From UBA1737 sp964541525 (lineage in GTDB: Bacteria > Bacillota_I > Bacilli_A > ML615J-28 > CAG-313), in assembly GCA_964541525.1 (NCBI GenBank), contig CAZIQF010000011.1:1-50329 (forward strand): DNA of 50,329 bases. The letters run 5' to 3'. The translations under genes and the position numbers were made by a program. Below are positions 25,501-32,516 of the stretch, piece by piece. The notes under the pieces were generated by a model. The model was not told the origin of the DNA, did no database searches, and was given only the letters and a program-made list of their open reading frames with translations. Positions within the stretch are counted from its first letter, which is position 1, and each line of letters opens with the position of its first letter.

Positions 25501-28186
25501 TATTATAAACCATTTCGGTGATTATATCACAATTATTGTTAGGATCGTTTAATACTTCTTTTTCAAGTAATAATTTACCATTCTCATAATATTTTAATGG
25601 CTCTCCAAAAACATTATATATATATCCAAACGTTCTACCATTTAAATCTGAAGCAGAAATTATATTTCCATATTGATCATATTTAAATGTGTTTTTCGCA
25701 ACATCAACATTATCATTATTATTTTTATTTTTAACACTTAAAACTTTTTCTTTATATTCATCATATTCATACTCTATTTTTGAGTCACCATTTAAAGTAT
25801 AATTTGGCAAAAATTCAGGTTCAGAATAACTAAAATATGTAATAATTTCATTTTGTTTACATGATGTTGGCTTTTCTCTTAATGATTCATCGTTAGTTGA
25901 ATAACTATACTCAGTAATTAATTTTTCAAACTTATCTCCAGATTTATCCTCATTATAAATTATTATTTTATCCAAATTTCCATATGAATCATACTTATAT
26001 GAGGTTACAATACCATATTCATCCCTTTTTTTCCTATCAGAACCATCAATATTTTTTTGCTCATAAACATATGGGCATTCAGCCTTATTAATTCTTCCTG
26101 TTGCCTCTTTTAATAACTGAATACCAGTACTTACTTCATAGTAAATTTCATTTTTATCATCTACTTTAAATAAATTTTGAACTTCTGTAATACTCCATTC
26201 CTTTTCACCATTTCTATTTGATGAATATAAATAATAATTTGGTTCCCCATCACTATTAATATCTAAACTAACATTAATATATGAATTATTCTCATCATTT
26301 ATGTTTTTTCCTCTTAATGATACACTTGAAACATTGAATACTTTTGTTCCGCCACAGCAGACAAAATCAAAATATCCTTGACTTTTTTGTTTTGCATAGT
26401 ACATACTTTTATAAGTAGCAAAAAGGTCTCCTTCTGTCATATAAAAATTTGCTGTAAGTGCAAAACTTTGGTTTTTAACAATTTTATTAATATCCATGTG
26501 AACTAAATTAAAATTAGTAACACTTGATAAATCGATAAAATTATCAATATTGCTGTTATCATACAATATTACTGAAGTACTATTACCTACAGCAATTCTC
26601 ATATCTGCAACTTCAATTACTGTATCTGAACTAATGCCTGAAAAACTAATAGAAATTTCACCTAAATTATACTGTTCCTGACCTAAATTCACTGGTATTG
26701 TAACATACTGCCATGAATTTGCCTTTGCATGAGCAATATAAACATTTTTATTTATTTCCTCTACAACATCACTTATTATAAATCTATCTTTAACTTTTTT
26801 TACATATAAATTAGCTTTTGCATTACCAGTAATATCTTTGTTAGTTTTTACCCAAAATGATACAACAAAATTTTCAGTATACTTATATTTACTATCTTCA
26901 CCATTAGAATAGTTTTCAAATTCTTGTGCAAATTTTTCAAGTTGACTATCATTCGCTTTATATTTATAATTATTAGTAAAATTCGCATTTTCTCCATTAA
27001 TTTTATATTGAGAAGTCCCATTACTTGATAATTTCCAACCACTTGTTTTAAATAAAGTTTTCTCATTATATCCATCATTTTCTAATGTACTAATAGTAAA
27101 TCCATCAATACTAAAATAATACCTAGTGGTCATATTTTTTTTATTTATAATATCAGTATAACAATCTTTATAGTCAAAATATGTACTATTCTTTACATAA
27201 TTATTTGGCATTTCAAAGTATTTTTTCTCAATTTTTTTACCACAATTACTAAAGTAATAATTATCACCAATATAATTATTTTCTCCCAAATATACCTCAG
27301 GTTCAGCATTTGTTGTAGTTAACATTTCTTTCATTACACCAGATTTTATATTAACAACCTTTTTGGTAAAACTTTCATCATATACAAACTCTAATGTTTT
27401 TAAACTTTCTGCATTTATTACTCTTGTCAAATCATTATTTAAATTATATTTTAAATATAAAATGTCTTTTTTCTTTCTTAATGATGATTTAGTAACTGTG
27501 ACTAATTTATTGTTATCATATATTAAAGAAAGAGATAAATGTCCACTTGTTGTTTTTATTTCTATTAATTCATTTTGTGCATTATAACTAAACTTCATTT
27601 TTCTTAATGGTTTTCTTGAATCATAAATAGAAATTAAGTTATTATTTGTATCGTATTCAAATAATTTTATAATATTAGAATTAACTGCTGAAATAACTTC
27701 AGATATATTTCCATTCTCATTAAATCTAATAATATTATTATTACCATCATAAATCTCTGGATAAGTATCTTTCCCTATAACAAGTCTTAATCCAGTTCCA
27801 TTTGCATCATAATATACGGATCTATACTCATATCCATTAGATGACTTATATTTTTTAAACTTATGTACTCCCCAAGCAGAATCGATATAAACATAATCTT
27901 CATCAGTTTCACTAAAACCTTCTAAGGAATAACTATCTTTATATGAAAATAAATGCTGTTGAAGATTAATTTTCCAACCATTTCCAATTCCTAGTTTTCT
28001 GCCATTAAAATCCAAATTTGAATAATTATTATTATAAATTAATGAACTTCCTATTTGGAAAGAATTAGCTCCAATTAATAAAGATGGGCACTCATATAAT
28101 AATCTTCCAGTATAAATATTTAGTTTTGCTATTCCAATCCCACAATTAAAATCTAATTCAGTTTGATTAATTTTGCTATAGTCCAT
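22571..28186 (-). CDS. RHS/YD-repeat polymorphic toxin with HINT domain and C-terminal toxin tip
   Basis: 1,871 residues, no N-terminal signal peptide. Rough order: RHS/YD repeats (1-330), a beta-rich carbohydrate-binding-like insert (about 400-560, FWVKTNKD...), more YD repeats to the RHS core end (ELYYVNGRYYSPVLMQYLNA, about 1420), hydrophobic Gly-rich segments (about 1500-1580), a HINT autoprocessing domain (1608-1750: CFIAGTLVLT, TEEHPFY, FHTYYVGNNNILVHN) and a 120-residue tip. RHS shells encapsulate the tip and HINT cleaves it off. The tip (GYKLVDNNTGETMKFGES, RYTKKFY, AEIHLWQHNQIV) has a GIY-YIG/URI-like layout, so a nuclease is my tentative guess. GGGTGG precedes the ATG, 3 bp after the Mur-like gene. 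Confidence 0.9.
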   Translation of the reverse strand: MDYSKINQTELDFNCGIGIAKLNIYTGRLLYECPSLLIGANSFQIGSSLIYNNNYSNLDFNGRKLGIGNGWKINLQQHLFSYKDSYSLEGFSETDEDYVYIDSAWGVHKFKKYKSSNGYEYRSVYYDANGTGLRLVIGKDTYPEIYDGNNNIIRFNENGNISEVISAVNSNIIKLFEYDTNNNLISIYDSRKPLRKMKFSYNAQNELIEIKTTSGHLSLSLIYDNNKLVTVTKSSLRKKKDILYLKYNLNNDLTRVINAESLKTLEFVYDESFTKKVVNIKSGVMKEMLTTTNAEPEVYLGENNYIGDNYYFSNCGKKIEKKYFEMPNNYVKNSTYFDYKDCYTDIINKKNMTTRYYFSIDGFTISTLENDGYNEKTLFKTSGWKLSSNGTSQYKINGENANFTNNYKYKANDSQLEKFAQEFENYSNGEDSKYKYTENFVVSFWVKTNKDITGNAKANLYVKKVKDRFIISDVVEEINKNVYIAHAKANSWQYVTIPVNLGQEQYNLGEISISFSGISSDTVIEVADMRIAVGNSTSVILYDNSNIDNFIDLSSVTNFNLVHMDINKIVKNQSFALTANFYMTEGDLFATYKSMYYAKQKSQGYFDFVCCGGTKVFNVSSVSLRGKNINDENNSYINVSLDINSDGEPNYYLYSSNRNGEKEWSITEVQNLFKVDDKNEIYYEVSTGIQLLKEATGRINKAECPYVYEQKNIDGSDRKKRDEYGIVTSYKYDSYGNLDKIIIYNEDKSGDKFEKLITEYSYSTNDESLREKPTSCKQNEIITYFSYSEPEFLPNYTLNGDSKIEYEYDEYKEKVLSVKNKNNNDNVDVAKNTFKYDQYGNIISASDLNGRTFGYIYNVFGEPLKYYENGKLLLEKEVLNDPNNNCDIITEMVYNNQKLVDDELVTTAYETKTKIDNYGRILTQENKSNNNVQADVIKFEYQSGEKFKESSSVLKVSKINDPYDGQEYTYIYDDENRPCGYQTSGNSPKGVDATLVRQIGTGDTQYYFGADSKYYMSKIIKDDSSGARHPKYINPRIIKTKYVDMEDKELDKVEENYKEVDYNYSYDYLGRLKQKYIDGIEYKDENLFDVNNYVSVEKNIGYKYGTILPSLIEYVARSKYWDQDWLTREKASMKFENTYDSKGNIVNVKSSGERFIENPVTEDYFDKLPLVVRNYSYNYDTFDRLLKEIRTDDGVEKCTIEYDYSQTSDHLRSVTLNGRKIKEFKYDKGRRISIKIDNELKEILYDNYGNVVKDEKGIITYNSRNLLEKYNFNTIENSYTTETKRSTYNYNYQGVRYSKIIDTYRDGILKNTKQVYYFLDGSRILGEKQITSSDTKVLKYLYDAEGITGINYDGCNFTFLKDSLGNVSKLMYQGKVIGEYVYDAWGNCDVIELSIDSDATNGARDRFILYNNPFRWKSHYFDLETELYYVNGRYYSPVLMQYLNANSIDNLNVNDVHSYDRLAITVDNSITFEMNSTTIFTDTELYPDPTYEPILKKTWWELNWKKAVQWIAFAVVLIVAIVLTCIPATSGFGIGMLYYGLQAAISGAIIGGLISGIISLIQGNGFMEGFAEGYIYGFINGFTTGALMFCASQAITALSKAASAKCSTPTECFIAGTLVLTSLGNKSIEDIEIGDEVWSYNEKTGDKTLKKVVEVFKNKTKKWIHLLFEYEDGVKEEIVCTEEHPFYVNNLGWINSCDLLENDEVLLYNNCVAKLFKKDVEELSCEATTYNFEVEDFHTYYVGNNNILVHNLCGSGAEKNVVTKVQANNNSLSTTPVDDVMEKAVHGNSLKCDKTNYGYKLVDNNTGETMKFGESIRGVKRYTKKFYQNTKTHMEIVTSGTKAEIHLWQHNQIVNYYNQYDKLPPLNNSFW

Positions 28187-28189
28187 AAA

Positions 28190-29539
28190 TTACCACCCTA
28201 ATTCTTTTATTACGTTTTCAACTACATCACTATCTTTTAATAATTTCATTGTTGTTTCACTATTACATAAAACTCTTCTGTTACCTCTACCACTGATGAA
28301 CACAACATCACCTTTTTGAGAATCCAAAATTGCTTGTTTGATTGCTTCTTCTCTATCCACAATAATTGTAGAAGGAATCTTTTCATCTAGATAATTTTGT
28401 AATTCCAAACAAATATCGATTGCATTTTCTTTACCACTATCACTTTCAGTTATGTATACATAGTCTACAACATCCTTAAGTAAATTCATTGCATATTTTC
28501 TTACTTCTTTTCTTTGCTTTGCAAATTCTTCAGTTTTAAATCTTTCTTCCCAATGTTTGTATCCATGTCCCATTGAGCCTACAACAACTTTAATTTTATT
28601 CACTTTTCCTTGTTCTTTTAAAACCTTTAAGCAATCTAACATTGCAGGTAAATGTGTATCTACCACAATTAATTTTCCATTAGTTCTAAATACTTCTGCT
28701 CTTCCTGGAATGACTAATTTATCTAATGTTTGTTCAAATTTAATAACATCTAAAACACCTAATGATTCTAATACTGTTAAAGCTGTTAAAATGTTTAATG
28801 CATTATATGACATCATTAGACTTGTTTCCATTTTATATGTGTTACCGTTTATATTAAATTGTAATTTCATTCCGTAAATATCAGTATCTAACCCCGTTAA
28901 TAGACATGTTACTTTATCTTTTTCTAAACCTTTTAAAGTAGCAATATAGTTACTTGAACATACAAATTTTTGATAATTATTTAATTGTATTAATTCATCT
29001 AATAATTCCTTACTATAATCTTGAAAACCAAATACACATTTACATTCATCATCAATGTCCTTAAAAAATGATTTCTTTAATTCTACGTACTCCACTTCAG
29101 TATATTGTTCAAGATTATGTTTTGGATTTAAATTAGTTAATACACGTACATCGAATGGTACATCTTTTAAAAATCCTTTTGCTAATGTACTTTCATTCAC
29201 CTCTAATACTAAATAATCTGCTCCATATGCTTCAACTTCTTCAATGATACTAATTAATGATTCTTCATCTCTGACTGCTACTTCATATGCTTCATCTTTC
29301 TTTAGACGGCTTGCTGGTGAATCGACCATAACACTTGAATATAAAGTTGATTTATAACCTAAACCTTTTAAGTAATTATGAATCATTAATGCAGTAGTGG
29401 ATTTGCCACGACTGCCAGTAATACCAATAATCTTCAACTCACTACCTTGTGGTCTATAACTATTCTTAAATTCTTTTCGAATTTCTCTTTTTTTGATTTG
29501 CTTTCTTTCTAATTTTGCTTTTACGTTATTTAATTTCAT
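28190..29539 (-). CDS. Mur ligase-like ATPase in the toxin operon
   Basis: 449 residues with MurE-like organisation: P-loop GITGSRGKSTT (about 38-48, RGKS instead of the usual NGKT), LVLEVNESTLAKG, a VLTNLNPKHNLEQY block in the place of the Mur TNLxxDHLDxH motif, middle-domain MSYNALNILTALTVLESLG, and the C-terminal domain with VVDTHLPAMLDCLKVL and GRGNRR. The family joins amino acids to UDP-MurNAc peptides or polyglutamate (CapB). The N-terminal UDP-sugar domain of MurE is largely missing: only about 35 basic residues precede the P-loop. Substrate unknown. AGGAGGAA precedes the ATG. Location between phage-like genes and an RHS toxin is unusual. Confidence 0.75.
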   Translation of the reverse strand: MKLNNVKAKLERKQIKKREIRKEFKNSYRPQGSELKIIGITGSRGKSTTALMIHNYLKGLGYKSTLYSSVMVDSPASRLKKDEAYEVAVRDEESLISIIEEVEAYGADYLVLEVNESTLAKGFLKDVPFDVRVLTNLNPKHNLEQYTEVEYVELKKSFFKDIDDECKCVFGFQDYSKELLDELIQLNNYQKFVCSSNYIATLKGLEKDKVTCLLTGLDTDIYGMKLQFNINGNTYKMETSLMMSYNALNILTALTVLESLGVLDVIKFEQTLDKLVIPGRAEVFRTNGKLIVVDTHLPAMLDCLKVLKEQGKVNKIKVVVGSMGHGYKHWEERFKTEEFAKQRKEVRKYAMNLLKDVVDYVYITESDSGKENAIDICLELQNYLDEKIPSTIIVDREEAIKQAILDSQKGDVVFISGRGNRRVLCNSETTMKLLKDSDVVENVIKELGW

Positions 29540-29560
29540 TTTAATTTCCTCCTAAAAATT

Positions 29561-30655
29561 TTAATCTTCTGGCGTATTTGATGTTGCGTAATATGTTACA
29601 ACACCATTAATCGTACCTAATAATAAGGTATGATCGCTATTTAAATACACATTCACCTTATAATCAAAATTATATGTACCGGAACCACTTATTGAATTTA
29701 AATATGCAGTCTCTCCAACTACCAATGTAACTTCATTTGTATCATTATTTAATACTTCAACTGTAATATAACTTTTATCATCATTTTCAATTTCAACATA
29801 TAATCCCTCTAAATTTGAAGTTGATATTTTCGCTTGATGATTTTGTAAACTTCCATCAATTTGAGTAAGTGAGGTAGATAATGATTTCGGTGTATAACAG
29901 TCAGTGCCAATAATTGTTACACCAAATCTTTTGTTAATACTTGCAGCACCATATTTAAATGTTCCACTTAAAATGATCCCTGCATTATAAGTAGGTCTTG
30001 TGAACTCTATCCTATTTTCAGACGTTAATGATACACCATCATTAATTCCAACAATCCATTCTATTGTAGATCCTTTTAATCCCGTTGTAGGTAAAGGGAA
30101 ACTACTTGTAACATATTCACTAATAAAAGTATTATTACTATCGTATACTACTCTTTCCATATCAGTCATCTCTCTATAAGGAACTGTTACTGAAAACTCT
30201 TTTTCTAGGTGTGCACTGCCTTTGGTAATTGTAGCAGTTAATGTGCAGTTTTTTGTATATATATCTTGTGTAACAATAGCTGTAGATCCATTAATTTCAA
30301 CGATTTCAGAATTATTTGAATTCCATTCAATAGCAGAACCATACTCCCCTACTAATGGTAAATTAAAACTTTCTGTTGCCTTAGTAGGAATTTTTAAATA
30401 CATTTTATCAATATTGACAATGGTTTCATCTGTTAATGGTAATAAAGATACAACGTCATTTATCATTCCTTTAACTATATTATTTAAACTTTCAGCATTT
30501 AATGGAGTTCCTTCTTGCTCAATGTTTTCTTCATCATTTCTAATTACTTCTACTTCCATTGATGAAATTTCACCAGACTCATCTCTGTTAACACTTTTAA
30601 CATCTAAAATTTTATGATTTAGTTTTGAACTTACTCTATCTTTAAATTCATTCAT
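29561..30655 (-). CDS. Phage-fibre-like protein with atrophied bacterial Ig domains
   Basis: 364 residues, no signal peptide. The N-terminal 70 residues (EVEVIRNDEENIEQEGTPLNAESLNNIV) resemble the attachment ends of Firmicutes phage baseplate and fibre proteins, where EGTPLNAxxLN is common. Two beta domains follow (about 75-160 and 165-250) with the aBig pattern: IEWNSNNSEIVEINGSTAIV then KEFSVTVPY, and STIEWIVG then NKRFGVTIIG. The C-terminal about 110 residues are beta-rich and unrecognised. It overlaps the holin stop by 8 bases with GGAGAAG upstream. Likely a surface or adhesion component moved with the lysis genes; inference. Confidence 0.7.
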   Translation of the reverse strand: MNEFKDRVSSKLNHKILDVKSVNRDESGEISSMEVEVIRNDEENIEQEGTPLNAESLNNIVKGMINDVVSLLPLTDETIVNIDKMYLKIPTKATESFNLPLVGEYGSAIEWNSNNSEIVEINGSTAIVTQDIYTKNCTLTATITKGSAHLEKEFSVTVPYREMTDMERVVYDSNNTFISEYVTSSFPLPTTGLKGSTIEWIVGINDGVSLTSENRIEFTRPTYNAGIILSGTFKYGAASINKRFGVTIIGTDCYTPKSLSTSLTQIDGSLQNHQAKISTSNLEGLYVEIENDDKSYITVEVLNNDTNEVTLVVGETAYLNSISGSGTYNFDYKVNVYLNSDHTLLLGTINGVVTYYATSNTPED

Positions 30656-30938
30656 TTTTATCTTCTCCTTTTTTAAATATTTGTTTTACAATTTGATTTG
30701 CACCAGTAGAACTGGCACCACTTACTATACCAATACCTAATGCTATCCAAATGTTTTCAGCATTTAGAATCATCTCCGGATTTGTTAAATAAATAATAAT
30801 TCCTAATAATCCTCCAATGATAGCCATTACTATTGGTATTAATTTGTATGCTTCTTGCTTATTCTTAAATAAGACTTTATAAATTTCTCCTATAATATAG
30901 CAGCATACAACTATAATAGGTACACTTGTAAAATCCAT
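30648..30938 (-). CDS. Phage-type holin
   Basis: 96 residues with three hydrophobic helices (about 5-22, 34-53, 65-82), a short charged C-terminus and the conserved GIVSGASSTGANQIVKQIF block that marks the Phage_holin_5_2-like family. Holins form membrane lesions that release endolysins, and holin-like proteins such as TcdE and UviB help release leaderless toxins. AAAGGAGGAG precedes the ATG. It lies in the RHS toxin operon with no endolysin gene beside it. Confidence 0.8.
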   Translation of the reverse strand: MDFTSVPIIVVCCYIIGEIYKVLFKNKQEAYKLIPIVMAIIGGLLGIIIYLTNPEMILNAENIWIALGIGIVSGASSTGANQIVKQIFKKGEDKNE

Positions 30939-30980
30939 AATTTTACTCCTCCTTTAATAAATTATTTAGTCTCTCTTAAT

Positions 30981-31016
30981 TTAGATTGGTGTTAATTTTT
31001 CTGAATAATTAAACAT
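30981..31016 (-). CDS. Possible 11-residue leader peptide upstream of the holin
   Basis: ATG at 31016 follows GAGGAGG by 8 bases, and the frame MFNYSEKLTPI stops at TAA. The ribosome binding site is part of promoter-like repeat R1. It may be a true micro-ORF, or the repeat's GAGGAGG may be there for another reason. No homology can be claimed. Confidence 0.35.
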   Translation of the reverse strand: MFNYSEKLTPI

Positions 31017-31021
31017 GTTTT

Positions 31022-31067
31022 TTACCTCCTCACTATAGTAACATGCAAGAAAATTCAAAAAAACAAC
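31022..31067 (-). promoter_or_regulatory. Promoter-like repeat R1, upstream of the holin operon
   Basis: Read on the minus strand it contains GTTGTTTTTTTGA, then GCATGTTAC, then TATAGTGAGGAGGTAA. It matches R2 at 44 of 46 positions. TTGTTT and TGTTAC are exactly 17 bp apart, as in R2 and R3. A dedicated promoter for the island's sigma factor is the simplest reading. Confidence 0.7.
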
Positions 31068-31093
31068 GGGGTAACTAAAATTTTTTATTTTTT

Positions 31094-31378
31094 TTACAAT
31101 TCATCTACTCTTTTAGTTACATTAGCCACTGCTTCTTCGACTTTTGCGAGTCTTTCTGCAATATTCCTATATCGTTCATCTACTTTATTTAAGTTTTTTT
31201 CGACCCGATCCACGCAAGCTTTTATGTATCCAATATCTGATAACATTGCACCTTCAGTCTTGCCATCAACTTTCTGCTCTTGCATATTACTTTTCTTACA
31301 TGCAAGGTAAGCAAAAAAGATACTTGATAATGTTCCAATAATTCCAATTACTGAAACAACTACTGTTAACTTGTCCAT
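31094..31378 (-). CDS. Small membrane-anchored coiled-coil protein of phage lysis-cassette type
   Basis: 94 residues: one N-terminal transmembrane helix (about 5-26, VVVSVIGIIGTLSSIFFAYLA), then a charged heptad-like helix to the end (DIGYIKACVDRVEKNLNKVD, AERLAKVEEAVANVTKRVDEL). Proteins of this layout sit beside holins in many Firmicutes phages, where they are annotated loosely as XhlA/hemolysin-like or holin accessory. ATG at 31378 has GAGGAGG 8 bases upstream, supplied by repeat R2; the longer in-frame start at 31420 would cross R2. Confidence 0.7.
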   Translation of the reverse strand: MDKLTVVVSVIGIIGTLSSIFFAYLACKKSNMQEQKVDGKTEGAMLSDIGYIKACVDRVEKNLNKVDERYRNIAERLAKVEEAVANVTKRVDEL

Positions 31379-31383
31379 ACTTT

Positions 31384-31429
31384 TTACCTCCTCACTATAG
31401 TAACATGCAAAAAAAGTCAAAAAAACAAC
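31384..31429 (-). promoter_or_regulatory. Promoter-like repeat R2, upstream of the lysis-type gene
   Basis: Minus strand: GTTGTTTTTTTGAC, GCATGTTAC, TATAGTGAGGAGGTAA. It lies directly after the terminator of the sigma gene, so the downstream operon needs its own promoter, and this is the only candidate. Confidence 0.7.
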
Positions 31430-31435
31430 TAGGTA

Positions 31436-31470
31436 AAGAAAAAAAGTGGAATTTTTTATTTTTCCACTTT
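31436..31470 (-). terminator. Terminator of the sigma-factor gene
   Basis: AAAGTGGAA pairs with TTCCACTTT (31443-31451 with 31462-31470), followed on the minus strand by TTTTCTTT. The stem includes the last codons of the sigma gene. Confidence 0.75.
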
Positions 31471-32226
31471 GTCTTTATATTCCGATAATCTTTTTAAATA
31501 TCTCTTTTTTAATCTTTTGAACCTACTACTTACCGCTTGTTGAGTTACCCCTAATTTCTTAGCCACTTCTTTTCCTGATATAATTCTTTTCCCCTCATAA
31601 AAGTTTGAAAGAAATATTATGTCCTCTTCTGATAATAGATCCTTTATATATATAAGTTCTCTATTATCTATTTTATCATCTGGGATTGTGTCAATCATCT
31701 CAATACCATCTGCTGCCATTATATTTAAACTCATATTTTCAGTGTTTTCCTTTATATGATTTTTCCTATAAAAGTAAGCAGTTTCTCTATATAAAGCCTT
31801 ATTTAAATAATCAAAGAATTGATTCTCGTTTGAAAACATATTAAACTCATAAATAAATTCTTCAATTTTATTTTTATTTATACAAGCTTCTTTAAATAAT
31901 TCTTTTCCATATTTATCTATAAATCCTAGTAAGTATTTATTATTAAATATATCATTAATATTTTTAAAGTCATTTTCTTCTAAAACATTTAAAGTGTCTT
32001 GATTGAATAACGAACTATCAATGCTTTCTATTTTTCTAAACTTGAATTTCTTTATTACCATAAATAATCTATATACTAATTCTTGATATAAATCTTCTCT
32101 GTAAAATCTTTGAACCTTTTTATTATAATAATTTATAAGATCTCTTAATTCTGTAATTAATAGTTCTAAAATATATTCTGATTCTGTTACTTGATATTGT
32201 GAAACTAATTTTATTACGTAATTCAT
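31456..32226 (-). CDS. Divergent sigma-70-like factor (TcdR/UviA-like logic)
   Basis: 256 residues. The C-terminal 60 residues form a clear sigma region 4-type HTH (LSEEDIIFLSNFY...SGKEVAKKLGVTQQAVSSRFKRLKKRYLKRL). An N-terminal helix (YREDLYQELVYRLFMVIKKFKF) fits region 2, as in short ECF-like and group V sigma factors that control clostridial toxin genes. The middle is long and divergent, so a sigma-like phage activator is an alternative. ATG at 32226 has AGGAGGAG 4-5 bases upstream; a longer in-frame start crosses the leader. First gene of the island, with repeat R3 upstream, so autoregulation is likely. Confidence 0.7.
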   Translation of the reverse strand: MNYVIKLVSQYQVTESEYILELLITELRDLINYYNKKVQRFYREDLYQELVYRLFMVIKKFKFRKIESIDSSLFNQDTLNVLEENDFKNINDIFNNKYLLGFIDKYGKELFKEACINKNKIEEFIYEFNMFSNENQFFDYLNKALYRETAYFYRKNHIKENTENMSLNIMAADGIEMIDTIPDDKIDNRELIYIKDLLSEEDIIFLSNFYEGKRIISGKEVAKKLGVTQQAVSSRFKRLKKRYLKRLSEYKDKVEK

Positions 32227-32228
32227 TA

Positions 32229-32250
32229 CTCCTCCTATTATGATGAGGAG
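32229..32250 (-). promoter_or_regulatory. Hairpin sequestering the sigma-factor ribosome binding site
   Basis: On the minus strand CTCCTC (32250-32245) can pair with GAGGAG (32234-32229) over a 10-base loop. The second arm is the Shine-Dalgarno sequence of the sigma gene, 2 bases from its ATG. This predicts translational control. Confidence 0.5.
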
Positions 32251-32281
32251 CACTATCTTGTTCTTATAATTGTTAGATGAC

Positions 32282-32326
32282 TTACTCCTCACTTTGGTAA
32301 CATGCAAAAATAAGTCAAAAAACAAC
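32282..32326 (-). promoter_or_regulatory. Promoter-like repeat R3, upstream of the sigma gene
   Basis: Minus strand: GTTGTTTTTTGAC, GCATGTTAC, CAAAGTGAGGAG. One T is lost and one base gained inside the spacer relative to R2, so the TTGTTT-to-TGTTAC distance stays 17 bp. It ends about 56 bp before the sigma start codon, where its GAGGAG is not used as a ribosome binding site. Confidence 0.65.
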
Positions 32327-32383
32327 TACCATCTAAATTTTTTTAATTTTTTATTATCCTTTCTTTATTTATGTATATAAATT

Positions 32384-32422
32384 AAAAAGCACCTACTAAC
32401 CATTTAGGCTAATAGATGCTTT
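32384..32422 (-). terminator. Terminator-like hairpin in the decayed region
   Basis: AAAGCATCTATTAGCC pairs with GGTTAGTAGGTGCTTT (a few mismatches) and is followed by TTTAATTTAT on the minus strand. It would end transcription from the decayed gene at 32517-32695 before repeat R3. Confidence 0.6.
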
Positions 32423-32516
32423 CTATTAGTATTTTCATACTCTATTTTAATTAATTATTTTCCCCTAGATATTCAATTTAGTGATAATAACATATTCCTC
32501 CTATATTTGCCTCTGA

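Noticed and set aside
22571..28186. Wall-associated protein A or teneurin-like adhesin rather than toxin
   Set aside because: No signal peptide or wall anchor, whereas a HINT domain, variable tip and downstream immunity-like gene are the polymorphic-toxin layout.
31022..32326. CRISPR array or phage att sites as explanation for the three 45-bp repeats
   Set aside because: Copies are 360 and 900 bp apart with genes between them, and each sits at a fixed position upstream of a minus-strand gene, which fits promoters and not arrays or att sites.
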